A program made the translations under genes and the position numbers. The notes beneath the pieces are model-generated. The model was not told the origin of the DNA. It worked only from the letters and a program-made list of their open reading frames with translations, and did not search any database. Shown one piece after another: positions 1 to 10,500 of a stretch of DNA of 64,000 nt (positions are counted from its first letter, which is position 1; every line of letters begins with the position of its first letter). Origin of the DNA: Hemicordylus capensis (taxonomy: Eukaryota > Chordata > Lepidosauria > Squamata > Cordylidae). The stretch lies in the NCBI RefSeq assembly GCF_027244095.1, contig NC_069657.1, forward strand, positions 424,110,063-424,174,062. The letters are read 5' to 3'.

Positions 1-1530
1 AAAAGGTTAGTCAGGGGTGGTTTATCAACACCCCAGAGCAGTCTAATTAACAGTACTCAGATTGTATAATGTTGGACAGAACATGTAAACAAGGCTACTC
101 AAATTCACAGATCGTCTTGCTGTGTTTCCCCCAATGCAAATCCAAGAAGCCAGTTGGAAGCACTCCTTCAAGTGAAATTCCCCTCACACACATACCCTTT
201 TCTTCCTCTCAGCTTCCCTACAGGATTTCTTGCACCAGCCTGATTTTAAAAAATGTGAGAAAGTATAGACAGCTGTTCCCATGTAGGTGTAAATATCACA
301 GGCCCTGGCTGCTGCAGGCCCATCATTTGAGAACCGAGCATTGGTTGCTAGTGGTTTCCTCTTCTATTCAGTTTTGTTATCTGCTCAAAAGCTTGTTTCC
401 AGAACACCAAAAGCCTTTCAAATCCTCTAGAAAATGCACATATTTCTGCGGTAGATCTTTTCCTGTTCTGGCCTGTTGCCAACTCAAGAGGCGTAAGAAT
501 GAGGAGCCTTACTTTAAAATATATGCAGATCAGTTAGTATCTTTGGGGGAAATTATTTGCAAGGCGGAGAAGCTGTTTTAACAGTCAGCATGACAGGATT
601 CTCTTCAGATGTTCTCTAGGAGAAACTGAACTTAATGGAGACGTATCAAATAAGGTCATTTCTGTCCATCGAAGATGGGGGCAGTCCAAGGTACTGTGGT
701 GCTTAATACTGCCTTGCCTCAAGATCCAGCCCTCTTTCAAAAGCAACCCTTGCAAGCTTTGAAAAGAGCACAAGGAATGGGAAGGAGAGAAGGTTGCCAG
801 CAGCTTCTTCTCTCTTCTTTATAAGGAAAATGAAGAGAGGTGTTCTTTGTAAAATTTGCAAGGGTCAAATCAGTCTCAAAGAGCTGCAGCAGTGGATCTT
901 GCCACCTTGCTGGCCAGTAATCTGCTGCCTAAGGCAAGCATCTCGCCCCCATCTCATGAAAGGGTCACCTCCAGCCCAAGGGTCCATCTCTAGTCCCGAG
1001 TGGCACAACTCTGGGCCTCCTGCAGGTGTTGGCCTACAATATCTAGAATCCCCGAGGGTTGGTAACTGTGGTTGGGGATGTTGGGATCTGTCATACCAAA
1101 ATAGCTGGAGGACCAAAGTTCTGCAGCCCTGATCAAGACCAGCAGACTAGTTTGCACAGTGGCCAACCAAATGCTGCCAGAAAACCCACAAGGCAGCAAG
1201 TGCTCCCTTGATCACGTTTTTTTTGGTCGTATGTCAGCTGTGGCTGCAAGCAGTCACAGCTGGCAGACTCGGGGAGGGGAGAGGGGATCCGCAAAATGCA
1301 CATGCTCTCATACAGTGCATTATTGGAGCTCGGGGGGGGGGGGTTGATGCGTCCCAGCACCCTGACCCTTGTTGCTGCTGGTGGCAGCAGCTGATGCTCA
1401 TGTGGGTGGGCAATTTGCCTGCCCACGGAGGGCAGAATACTCATCTGTGGGGAAAGTAAGCTCTTTAGGGTTTCCTCCCCACAAACCCAGGAGCCTTTTC
1501 TCACTGCTCATGAGAAAGGGCTCCTGGAGC
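1..1530. other. no gene or repeat recognised
   Basis: Mostly unique sequence. A plus-strand frame stays open from 69 to 581 (170 codons) but matches no family I know and has no splice or codon pattern that supports it. In mammals the 3' end of EML4 lies on this side of COX7A2L, so untranslated sequence of that gene is possible, but nothing here proves it. A poly-G run sits near 1332-1343. Confidence 0.4.
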
Positions 1531-2125
1531 CATAAGAACAGCCCTGCTGGATCAGGCTCAAGGCCTATCTAGCCCAGCATTGTTTCCCACAGTGGCCCAC
1601 AAGGTGCCTCTGAGAAGCCTACAGACAAAGGTGAAGGTATGACCCCTCTCTTGCCCTTTCTCCCCTGCATCCTGCAGGAGGAGAATGAGCTAGTCTTGTG
1701 GTAGCAAGCATGAATTGTCCCCTTTGCTAAGCAGGGTCTGCCCTGGCTTGCATTTGAATAGGAGACATGTGTGAGCACTTTGTTTCTTGCATGCAGAAGG
1801 TTCCGAGTTCCCTCCCTGGTATTTCCAAGATAGGACTGAAACTCCTGCCTACAATCTTGGAGAAACTGCTGCCAATCTGTGTAGATGGACCAGTGGTCTG
1901 AATCAGTATAATGCAGATTCCTATGTTCTTATGCCCTTGAACATAGAAATATGCATATAGCCATCAATTCTAGCAGCCATTGACAGACCTGTCCTCCATG
2001 AATTTGTCTGAGCCTCTTTTAAGGCTGCTGGCAGTCATCACATCCCATGGCAGAGAATTCCATAGAAATGTGTGAAAGCATACTTCCTTTTGTCATCTAG
2101 CCACATGAACACATTCTTTCTCAGT
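1531..2125 (+). mobile_element. CATAAGAACA-type interspersed repeat, split by a SINE
   Basis: Positions 1531-1680 and about 1955-2125 match the two halves of the fuller copy at 47917-48370. The SINE at 1681-1932 separates them. Class unknown; it is probably the 3' part of a LINE-type element. Confidence 0.6.
1681..1932 (+). mobile_element. 5S/tRNA-Ala composite SINE
   Basis: Begins with the GTCTTGTGGTAGCAAGCATG head, keeps the 5S A-box-like GCTAAGCAGGGTCTG block, a partial tRNA-Ala-like unit with TTGCATGCAGAAGG, and the conserved tail ending CCTATGTTCTT. The middle is shortened. Confidence 0.8.
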
Positions 2126-2652
2126 AGTAGAACAACAGCTGACATCCAGAGCAACAAACTGCTTGCAAGATGAGCAAATTTGTACTAGTGGAAGAAATTA
2201 CTTCTACTGCTTAGTTACACTAAAAACAACTCCCACCCCACCACACACAGAGGAATTTGCAGAACTGTACTCTTGTGCTCTTGCACAAATGTCCCCATTA
2301 AAGGCAGGAGGCATGCTGCAGTTGTGCAACTGCTACACAACCATGCTTGGGGTAGTGCAACACTAGTTGGAAACGCAACCTCCAGTCTTAGTGCAACCAG
2401 CTAGCGCAACAGTTCTGCACTAGTCAACATCCCTCCGCAAGTGGGTCATTGCTCTGGATGTCAGCCAACATCTTTAATCGCTGATCATCATCTCTAGTCT
2501 TTTACTGGGACACAGATAACATGTAAAAGAAGCTGTAAGCATTCATGGTAATTCCATGACACAATGTGGCTACTTTGGAAGAGTGCTGAACATTTGTACA
2601 GAATGGTTCCTTCTGGTATTCCCATACTGTGTAGCAGGGCACATGACAGAGG
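2126..2652. other. no gene or repeat recognised
   Basis: Contains recurring GTGCAAC and GTTGCAC-like words between 2310 and 2430 that suggest a decayed inverted-repeat element, but no clear ends. Confidence 0.3.
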
Positions 2653-2942
2653 AGAGCCGGTCTTGTGGTAGCAAGCATGACTTGTCCCCATAGCTAAGCA
2701 GGGTCTGCCCTGGTTGCATATGAATGGGAGACTTGATGTGTGAGCACTGCAAGATATTCTCCTCAGGGGATGAAGCTGCTCTGGGAAGAGCAGGTTTCAA
2801 GTTCCCTCCCTGGCTTCTCCAAGATAGGGCTGAGAGAGATTCCTGCCTGCAACCTTGGAGAAGCTGCTGCCAGTCTGTGAAGACAATACTGAGCTAGGTA
2901 GACCAATGGTCTGACTCAGTATAAGGCATATTCCTGTGCTCA
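2653..2942 (+). mobile_element. 5S/tRNA-Ala composite SINE, near full length
   Basis: 5S-like block (TAGCTAAGCAGGGTCTG, then GAATGGGAGAC), shortened tRNA-Ala-like unit ending TGGCTTCTCCA, and the tail with CTGAGCTAGGTAGACC and GACTCAGTATAAGG. Confidence 0.85.
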
Positions 2943-2970
2943 AAAAATAATTCTCTTGGGGTATTCTCTT

Positions 2971-3190
2971 GAGCCTCTGGTGGCGCAGTGGTAAAACTGC
3001 TGCCCTGTAACCAGAAGGTTACAAGTTCGATCCTGACCAGGGGCTCAAGGTTGACTCAGCCTTCCATCCTTCCGAGGTCGGTAAAATGAGTACCCAGAAT
3101 GTTGGGGGGCAATATGCTAAATCATTGTAAACTGCTTAGAGAGCTTCCAGCTATAGAGCGGTATATAAATGTAAGTGCTATAGCTATAAG
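2971..3190 (+). mobile_element. Sauria-type tRNA-derived SINE
   Basis: The tRNA-like head GAGCCTCTGGTGGCGCAGTGG has A-box and B-box (GTTACAAGTTCGATCCTG). A conserved middle with GTCGGTAAAATGAG follows, then a BovB-like 3' end with TGTAAACTGCTTAGAGAGC and a short repeat tail. Diagnostic of squamates. Confidence 0.85.
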
Positions 3191-3249
3191 AGTGAACTGT
3201 GCCTCCAATGTTAATACAGAAAATAAGCATGCATCCATCCATTGTCAAA

Positions 3250-3440
3250 TGTAGGGATGGAGCCACAGTCCAGAAGCAGAGCATGTGCTTTGCATCCAGG
3301 TTCACTCCCTGACATATCTAGGTACGGCTGGGAAAGACTCCTGCCTGAAACCTTGGAGTTGCCACTGCTAGTCAGTGTAGACAATACCGAGTTAGATGGA
3401 CTAATGGTTGGACTCAGCATGAAGTAGTTTCCTATGAAAT
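3250..3440 (+). mobile_element. tRNA-Ala-like SINE lacking the 5S head
   Basis: Starts inside the tRNA-Ala-like unit (GGGATGGAGCC, then GCTTTGCATCCAGG) and runs through the common tail to TTTCCTATG. No 5S block precedes it. Confidence 0.65.
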
Positions 3441-4086
3441 TCTCGATCTCTTAAGTTCAAGTAGTTCACCGGCTTCTGAATTATTTGTTTAAACTAAAAA
3501 TCAGAAATACATTCAACCCCATTCCACATTATTCATAAAAGACAAGACACATATGAGGCAGCTCAGTATTTATACCGCTGTATTTATTCCAATGATAAAC
3601 AAGCAGAACTTCATTTTAAAGAGAGAGATGGGGGGGGGGCGTGGGCAGACGTGGAACGGGTGCTGCTATGGTTTGAGTGCACTGGAAACTATCTTGAGTG
3701 CAACACTCCATTTCCAAGAGATGCATTCACAGGAATGGAACTAATACAATTGTATAGTTCACCAGAACAGAATGGTTATGAGCTGGTCAGAGCAACATAG
3801 TCCTTTGCCAAAAATTACAGTGTGAAAAGCACAATGTTTACTAATCAAGTTTTCAGCATGATTTGAGAAGAGGCTCAACATGATTTGAAAAGTGGCTAAA
3901 GCATTACATTTGAGTGAAAATTGTTATGCGAAATGATCAGTTTGGCATTTGGGAGCAATTTAGTCCACCACTTTCACTTCTGAAAGTCAAATGCATTTTC
4001 AACATCTTTCCACCCTCCTACTGTGACAGGGATGGTCTTAAGGCATGGATTGATTCAATAACATCATTTCCAGGTTCTGCCACCAA
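3441..4086. other. unique sequence downstream of COX7A2L
   Basis: No repeat recognised. It may be part of a long 3' untranslated region using the minus-strand AATAAA at 3588-3583. Confidence 0.35.
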
Positions 4087-4401
4087 TTTATTGTGCTGGG
4101 CCATTAGGAGGTTCTGCAGGCTGGTCACTCTGTCTGGTTTATTTTTAGTGAAAGGTGCAAAGACTAACCTGCAGAACTACACAGGAGAATATGGCTTCCC
4201 TCCAACCTCCGATAATCAATGCTGCTCTTATTTTCCTAAGACGAGAAAGGTCACCATTTTCCCCAAGTACTGTTCTTAAACTCAAATGGAATCTCAAGAA
4301 TTTGCAACATACAATCTCATGATTGAAGTGTAACGGCAGAGGGTTAAACACAAGTCTTCCTTCCAGAGGATTGCTATCAGTCCCTATAAGTTAGGAATTA
4401 T
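4087..4401 (-). other. COX7A2L: COX7A2L 3' untranslated region, candidate short form
   Basis: Repeat-free sequence follows the stop codon. On the minus strand AATAAA occurs at 4143-4138 and again at 4092-4087, about 260 and 310 bp past the stop. Another AATAAA at 3588-3583 could serve a longer form. Which site is used cannot be decided from sequence. Confidence 0.5.
4138..4143 (-). terminator. COX7A2L: candidate polyadenylation signal AATAAA
   Basis: First AATAAA on the minus strand after the COX7A2L stop codon. Two more lie at 4092-4087 and 3588-3583. Confidence 0.4.
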
Positions 4402-4545
4402 TCACTCTGGTTTTTTCGGCTGGGCAGCCATATAAAGAGCTATCAGACAGTAGATGGTCCCTCCTATTGTTAGTGCCATAGTGGTCCGGTAAAGAAGTTG
4501 GTCAGGAAGGCCCCGTTTCAGATGTACTGGCATGCCATCGGGCTT
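4402..4545 (-). CDS. COX7A2L: COX7A2L coding exon 3 (residues 70-116, stop)
   Basis: Reads [16 protein letters not shown], then [18 protein letters not shown] and the end [13 protein letters not shown], with TGA at 4404-4402. The acceptor is a strong pyrimidine tract ending TAACAG at 4551-4546. This is the COX7A-like module: a short amphipathic lead, one membrane helix and a charged tail. The PVHLKRG segment is complete. In laboratory mice a two-residue loss at this place gives a short SCAF1 that no longer binds complex IV (from the literature, recalled); that loss is absent here. Confidence 0.96.
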   Translation of the reverse strand, partial: KPDGMPVHLKRGLPDQLLYRTTMALTIGGTIYCLIALYMAAQPKKPE

Positions 4546-7500
4546 CTGTTAGCAAGAGAGAGAAAAATGAATTAATAAAAAGGCATCTACATCTCAACTG
4601 GGCTACTAAACCTGAAGTTAGAAGAGCCTCAGGAGAGAGTTGATGGAGAGAAAAAGCCATTTATGCAAAACTTGAATGAACACTCTTGAACTAGGTGTGC
4701 TGACTTTAAGGAAAGGGTCTATTTCCGTTTGCCTACTTGGAACCAAGTCATGCAACCTGGGCTATGTTAGCAACGAATCCAATATTCATATATGAATCTA
4801 TCCACCCTATGAGATCTGACAGAGAAGGCTTCCTACATGTGTGGCCCAGCTGAGTGTTGTTTGGTGGCCATGTGGGGCACGGCCATCTCTGCTGGGGCCC
4901 TGTCCCTCCAAAATGCTCTCTCAGGGGAAGTTCAGTTGGCTCCCTTCCTCCCATTTTGGACAGCTAGTGAAGTTGGTTTTATTTAGGAAAGCATTTAGTT
5001 AGGTAGACTAGATTATTTTGTTCTTTAATCTCTCTTGGTGTCTGTGTTTTTATCTTTTGTATTTGAACCAGAGTGTACACATTGTTTTTAGATATGCTGT
5101 ATGGTTTGCTTTGGATTTTTTTAACCTTGCAAGTTGCTCTGGGACTTTTTGTGAAGGTGGGGGATACAAATCTTTAACAAATTATGCATAGGTCGGAGCA
5201 TCCTGAGAAACTCAGATTTAGACCACACCACCACTCTGCCCCCAGGTATGATTCAACTTATGGCTGTGAAGATATGCTTGTAACTGCATGGCTAAGCTCT
5301 GGCAACATCTCAGCAACTAGAGAGCGAGCTAAGCAACCACGTGCAGAAGTTAGACGGTACAGTTTCAGTGCTGTAAATAGCTCCTTGCCTTCCCTATGAT
5401 GGCAGAAAATTATGCAAATCTGCATTATTTATACAGTTTGTCAAAGATCAAGTCTGGCACAAGTATGATCTTTTATTTTATTTTTTAGTACAGAATAAAC
5501 AATTGCCCTGCACTAAGTCCACCATGCTACCTCCTGCAGTCCCAGGCGCTTTTAGTACAGGTCTACCTATAATGCCAACATGTCCTAAAAAGCCAGTGTG
5601 TTTGCAAGAAGTGCTACTACACCTAGGGCAGGTTCTCAAACTTGGGTCCCCAGATGGTGCTGGACTTCAGCTCCCATGATCCCCAGCCACAGTGGCCTCT
5701 GGACATTATGGGACTGGGGATTAAGGGAGCTGAAGTCCAAAAACACCTAGGGACCCAAGTTTGAGAACCCCTGACCTAAGACAATGAAGCCAGGGGTGGC
5801 AAGGAAAGAGAAACCAATTGGAGATGGTGATGTCAATCAATCAGAGATGGTGATGTATTCACAGACTGCGTTCAGAGTTTAACCAGCTACATGTGTAGTT
5901 CTTCTCTCCCACTCAGTAACCTTTAATACAATTTAGCTTGTGTTATGACCTGACAGTTCACATCTCCCATGACTGGCAGCTGATGATGGGAAGCAAGGGC
6001 AGAGGAAACTCAGCAGGTTGCAAGATCCTTACTGAACACTAGCAGAGGTGAGAACTGGATATTACAAGAATTTAATCTGCACTGGTGCAAATATCTAGCA
6101 CTGAACATTAATATGCAGGAGAGACCTCAGTGCAGCACTGTTCCCTCTAAGGTGGGCGTGTGCATGCACCAACCCCCAGGCCCCCGCGCAGCACTTTCTG
6201 GCAGGCATACAGTCTCTGCTGCACCCACCACCACTGCCCAACAGCCCAGCACCCCATTTCCACCCCTCCCCAGCCGGGAAGCATCGCACCATTAGCCCCT
6301 CTCCCCGGCCAGGTTAGGGTCGCCATCACCACCTCCTCCTTCTCCCCCCGCCCCGGCTGGGCCTCCTCCTCCTTCAGTTCCGGCTGCAGATCTCACAAGA
6401 CTTCCATCGAGAACTGCAGACGGAGGAGGGTGGGAAGCGGCATCTCCCCTCAGGAGCCCAGAGCTGGGGACCTGGGGGTGGGGTGGGGGTAGGATGGGAG
6501 GCGGCAGCAGGTAAAATAAAAAGGTTGAAAAACCTACCACAAGAGCTGGTCTTGTGGTAGCAAGCATGACTTGTCCCCTTAGCTAAGCAGGGTCCACCCT
6601 GGTTGCATATGAATGGAAGACTTGATGTGTGAGCACGGTAAGATATTCCCCTCAGGGGATGGAGCCACTCTGGGAAGAGCAGAAGGTTCCAAGTTCCCTC
6701 CCTGGCTTCTCCAAGATAGGGCTGAGAGAGATTCCTGCCTGCAACCTTGGAGGAGCTGCTGCCAGTCTGTGAAAACAATACTGGGCTAGATGGACCAATG
6801 ATGAGACTCAGTATTTGGCAGCTTCCCACGTTCCTAACTGGCGAGTGTGAGTGTATGAGAGAGAGTGTTATGTGCACACACTGCCTTGTTACTGCTGCCC
6901 AGGACATAATGCTTTCCACTCACTTATTCTAAAAATTAGAGGGAACACCGCAGTGCACATTTGCTGCTGCCTCGATGCAATTCTGGACTCTGTCCTTATT
7001 AAGGAAAATGGTCCATCTCACCTGAAAAAACTTTTGCAGGTCTGGCACCTTGTTTTTGCCAAAGAACTGAACTGTTGCTGGTGCTTCCGAAACAGTTTTA
7101 GTTGGTGTTCCGAAAATCAGAGGTGGCGATTCCACAGATACCACTGGTTTGAGTCCCTGCGCAACAGAAGGAAATTCAACTTGTTTATAAATAAAAACAG
7201 ATAAAGAACCCAATAATGGTGTTTATAAAGGAGACTTTTAATCACTGTCAACTGCAAGTCAAATTACAGTTCTGAAGTTCGCTTACACATTTTAACTTAT
7301 TTTTATATTTATATCCCACTCCTCCTCCAAAGGAGCCCAGAGAGGGGTACATGGTTATGTTTATCCTCACAACCACCCTGTGAGGTAGGTTGGAGAGAGT
7401 TAAATGACTGGCCCAGAGTTAACCAGTAAGTTTCATGGCTGTGTGTGTGTGGATTTGAACTCAATTCAGCCCTAGTCGCACACTCTAGCCACTACACCAC

Positions 7501-10500
7501 GCTGGCTCTCAGCAAGCAAATGGCAAGCCATGTGCCAAAGCGTTCTCCCTCAGCTTCATAGGATCAACTACCACTTGGTTACTCCTTTCTCTGCTTTGAA
7601 AAATCTCCAGTGGCGATCACCATAGCATAACTTCCTTGCTCCTGAACTTGCCTGCTGTCTCTTTGCTTTCTACATCCTTCTCGTGCACCATATTGTAAGC
7701 TGTTCTGGGAGGGACCTCTATTTCAGGGATGTGTTTAATCTATTGCACTGGCTGTTAGCTCCCAGGTCTTATTCAAGGTGCTGGTTCTCGCTTTTGAAGC
7801 CCTTCATGGCCTGGAACCTGGATACCTCGGATACTGCCTTTCCCCATAAAGAGCCCATTAGCTGTCTACATTCTGTGTGACCACATCACCCAAGGTGAGG
7901 GCATCGGGGGCAGAGAGCAGAGCCTTTGCCACAACTGCTCTGCAGTTAGGAGATAACTGCACTGCTGCTGCACAATTCCAGAAAAGATGCAAAACTTTCC
8001 TCTTCTAAATGACCTATGGCTGTCAAGTGGATGCTTCCAGCTTTGTAGCACTACTGCTATGGAGTGCTTTGGGTTTTGTTTTTTTTAAGCTTTTAACAGT
8101 ATTGCTTTTGAATGATTATTTGCAAGTGTGTCTTACTATTTTACTGTCTTTGTCAGAAGGTGTGTCAATCTTTGGTGAGTTACAAATGTTTCAAATAAAT
8201 ACCTAAAAATGCATTCATTGTACCACCCTTAATATTTATTGTCAGATTCTTTACACAGCTGGAAACAGATTTACATTTAGCTTCTCCACAATATAAGCTC
8301 TTCTTGAAATTGGTCTGTTCAAGATTTTCCAAATGTGAAAAGAAATTACCACCATATATTTAAGCATATGCCAAGCAATCCAAGAGTAAGGAACCAAGTT
8401 GTACAGACAGTGGCCGACATCCAAGCTAATGGATGATAATGATGATAATGATGATAATGATAATAATGCTGTGCTGATGAGCCAGTGTTCCTTCCCCATC
8501 TCACACAAGGAGTGGGGAAGATGTCTGACAATCTTCTCTTCCTTCTGCAATAACTTGTGCTCCCAAAACTATGTCCCTGAGGGTACCCCAACCCTCAGGA
8601 CCTAGTTTTGGGAAACACAGGCAACTGCAGTTGGTTTTTAATAGTTGCAGTTTTGTCAGGTAGGGATAAAAAAGCTTCACCTACCAAAATATTACCATCT
8701 TTCCCCTTTTGAAAGATGAAGGAACCATCTTCCTTCGCATATTGTTTCTCTTGCCCCCTCATTCTCTTTTTAAGAGACACCCAAACAAAAACAGTAGGAG
8801 TGTTATTGGTGTAACCCAAGTGACAATCGATGTGTTAGAACGGAGTTTCCTCTCCCAGATGTTGTTGAACTACAACCCCCATCATTCTTCAGTCATTGTG
8901 GCTGGGCACATAGGAAGCTGCCTTATACTGAGTTAGGCCATTGATCCATCTAGCTCAGTGCTGGCTACACCAAGGCTTCACAACTTAGGCCTGCCAGAGG
9001 TTTTTAGACTTCAACTTCCATAATCCCCAGCCACAGTGGCCAACAGTCAGGGATGATGGGAGTTGTAGTCTAGCATCTGCAGAAGTCATGTAGCCCTGAT
9101 CTACTCCAACTACTACAAATATTTATATACCGCTCTTCAACCAAAGTTCACAAAACGGATTACAAAGAAAAATACATAAATAAAAATGGTCCCCTGTCCA
9201 TAAAGGGTTCACAGTCTAAAAAGAAACGTAAGGCAGATACCAGCAACAGCCACTGGAGGGATGTTGTGCTGGGGCTGGCTAGGGCCAGTTGCTCACCCCT
9301 TGCTAAATATAAGCATGGCTAACTAGCAGTGATAGTTAGTAGTAGTAGTAACTGGCAGTGGTTCTCCAAGGTTTCAGGCAGGAGTTTTCCACAGCCCTAT
9401 CTAGAGATGCCAGGGAATGAACCTAGGACCTTCTACATGCAAAACAGATGCTCTTTCACTGAGCTATGATCCCATTCCTTAAGGGGAATATCTTACAGTG
9501 CTCACATGTAGTCATCCCTCCAATTGGAAACCAAGGCAGACCCTACTTAGGAACAGAAACAACTCCTCCTTGCTCCCACAAGACCAGCTGGGGATGATGG
9601 AAGTTCTAGTCCAACACTATCTGGGGACACAAGTGTGGGAAACCCTTTGTTAGAAGATGCATTTTGCTATAAACAGGCCTGAGAGTTACAAGACTGCTGA
9701 AAGGGGACATTTGTGGCTAGGCCTGGATTCTGAAAACTCAGATCACAATTTTAAAAAGTGAGCCTCCATTTTAGATCTACAGAGATACATTCCGGGACAT
9801 GAGCACTGAGGGCAGGGGGAGAGAGCTGCTTTCTGGAAAAAACAAAGATCCGGCACCACACTATGGCCTGCCATCTTCCTATATCGCTGCTGCCCAATAT
9901 AGGTGTTTCCCATAGTCTGGGGAACATACCAGTGGGGGATTTGAACTGGCAACCTCTTGCTCCCTAGGCAAATCATTTCCCCGCTGTGCCATTAAGTGGC
10001 TCGTGGTATCTATTAGCGCTCATGAAAACAAAGAGAAAACAATCATTTTCTACTTCATACTTTCAGGGCTTTTACTGTGGGAAGAAAAGGAGGCAGCAGC
10101 GGACAGGAAGGACAAGAGCAGGGTAGTTTCTGAGCAGGATAAATTAAAGAGGTGGAAGGGACTTAATTGCAGACTTCCCCACTTCACTTTCCTGCCCTCT
10201 AATCTGATTGATTTAACAGCTCTGGGAGCTGACCCACCAATAGAGATGAGAAGTACTGGAAACAAGGAATTTAATACATAGCAAGTGAGTCATTTGGCCT
10301 TTATTCCCCTTGAGTTTTGAACATATTAATGAACATCCCTAGGAAAAAATCTTCAATTAAGACTTGAATGCTCTACCTTCACAATGCACTGTGTCTTCAT
10401 TTATGCATTCCAGCACTGCTGATGAAGAGCTGAGATTCAGTTAATTCTGGAAAGCTTCTTACTTCATGCACAGACAGTTCACTTCCCCTGAACAATTCTT

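Larger units (their letters stand above)
4546..7021 (-). other. COX7A2L: COX7A2L intron 2
   Basis: GT-AG intron of 2476 bp. From the acceptor side it holds a LINE 3' end (about 4800-5185), a hAT hairpin (5629-5773) and a hAT-type element containing a 5S-derived SINE (6136-6950). About 5190-5620 and 5780-6130 show no recognised repeat. Confidence 0.85.
8909..9590 (-). mobile_element. 5S/tRNA-Ala composite SINE, interrupted
   Basis: Tail at 8909-8965; tRNA-Ala-like unit at about 9390-9475 with clear tRNA-Ala features on the minus strand (CATAGCTCAGTGAAAGAGC, then TTTTGCATGTAGAAGG); worn 5S head to about 9590. Two insertions, 8966-9105 and 9113-9345, separate the tail from the body. Confidence 0.75.
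8841..9647. mobile_element. hAT hairpin MITE split by a three-level nest
   Basis: Left half 8841-8908 and right half about 9590-9647 form one hairpin element, bounded by an exact 8-bp duplication TGTTAGAA (8833-8840 and 9648-9655). The space between holds a 5S-derived SINE, itself broken by a second hairpin MITE and an L2-like 3' end. Confidence 0.8.

Noticed and set aside
69-581. 170-codon open frame on the plus strand
   Set aside because: No recognisable domain, no splice or promoter support, and residue make-up as expected by chance; left as non-coding.
1681-1932. 5S rRNA gene
   Set aside because: The 5S-like blocks are joined to a tRNA-like unit and tail repeated over the window; this is a SINE, not a 5S gene.
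6160-6919. Long frames over the C-rich part at 6160-6570
   Set aside because: They lie in a hAT-type element with a nested SINE; the peptides are translated repeats.
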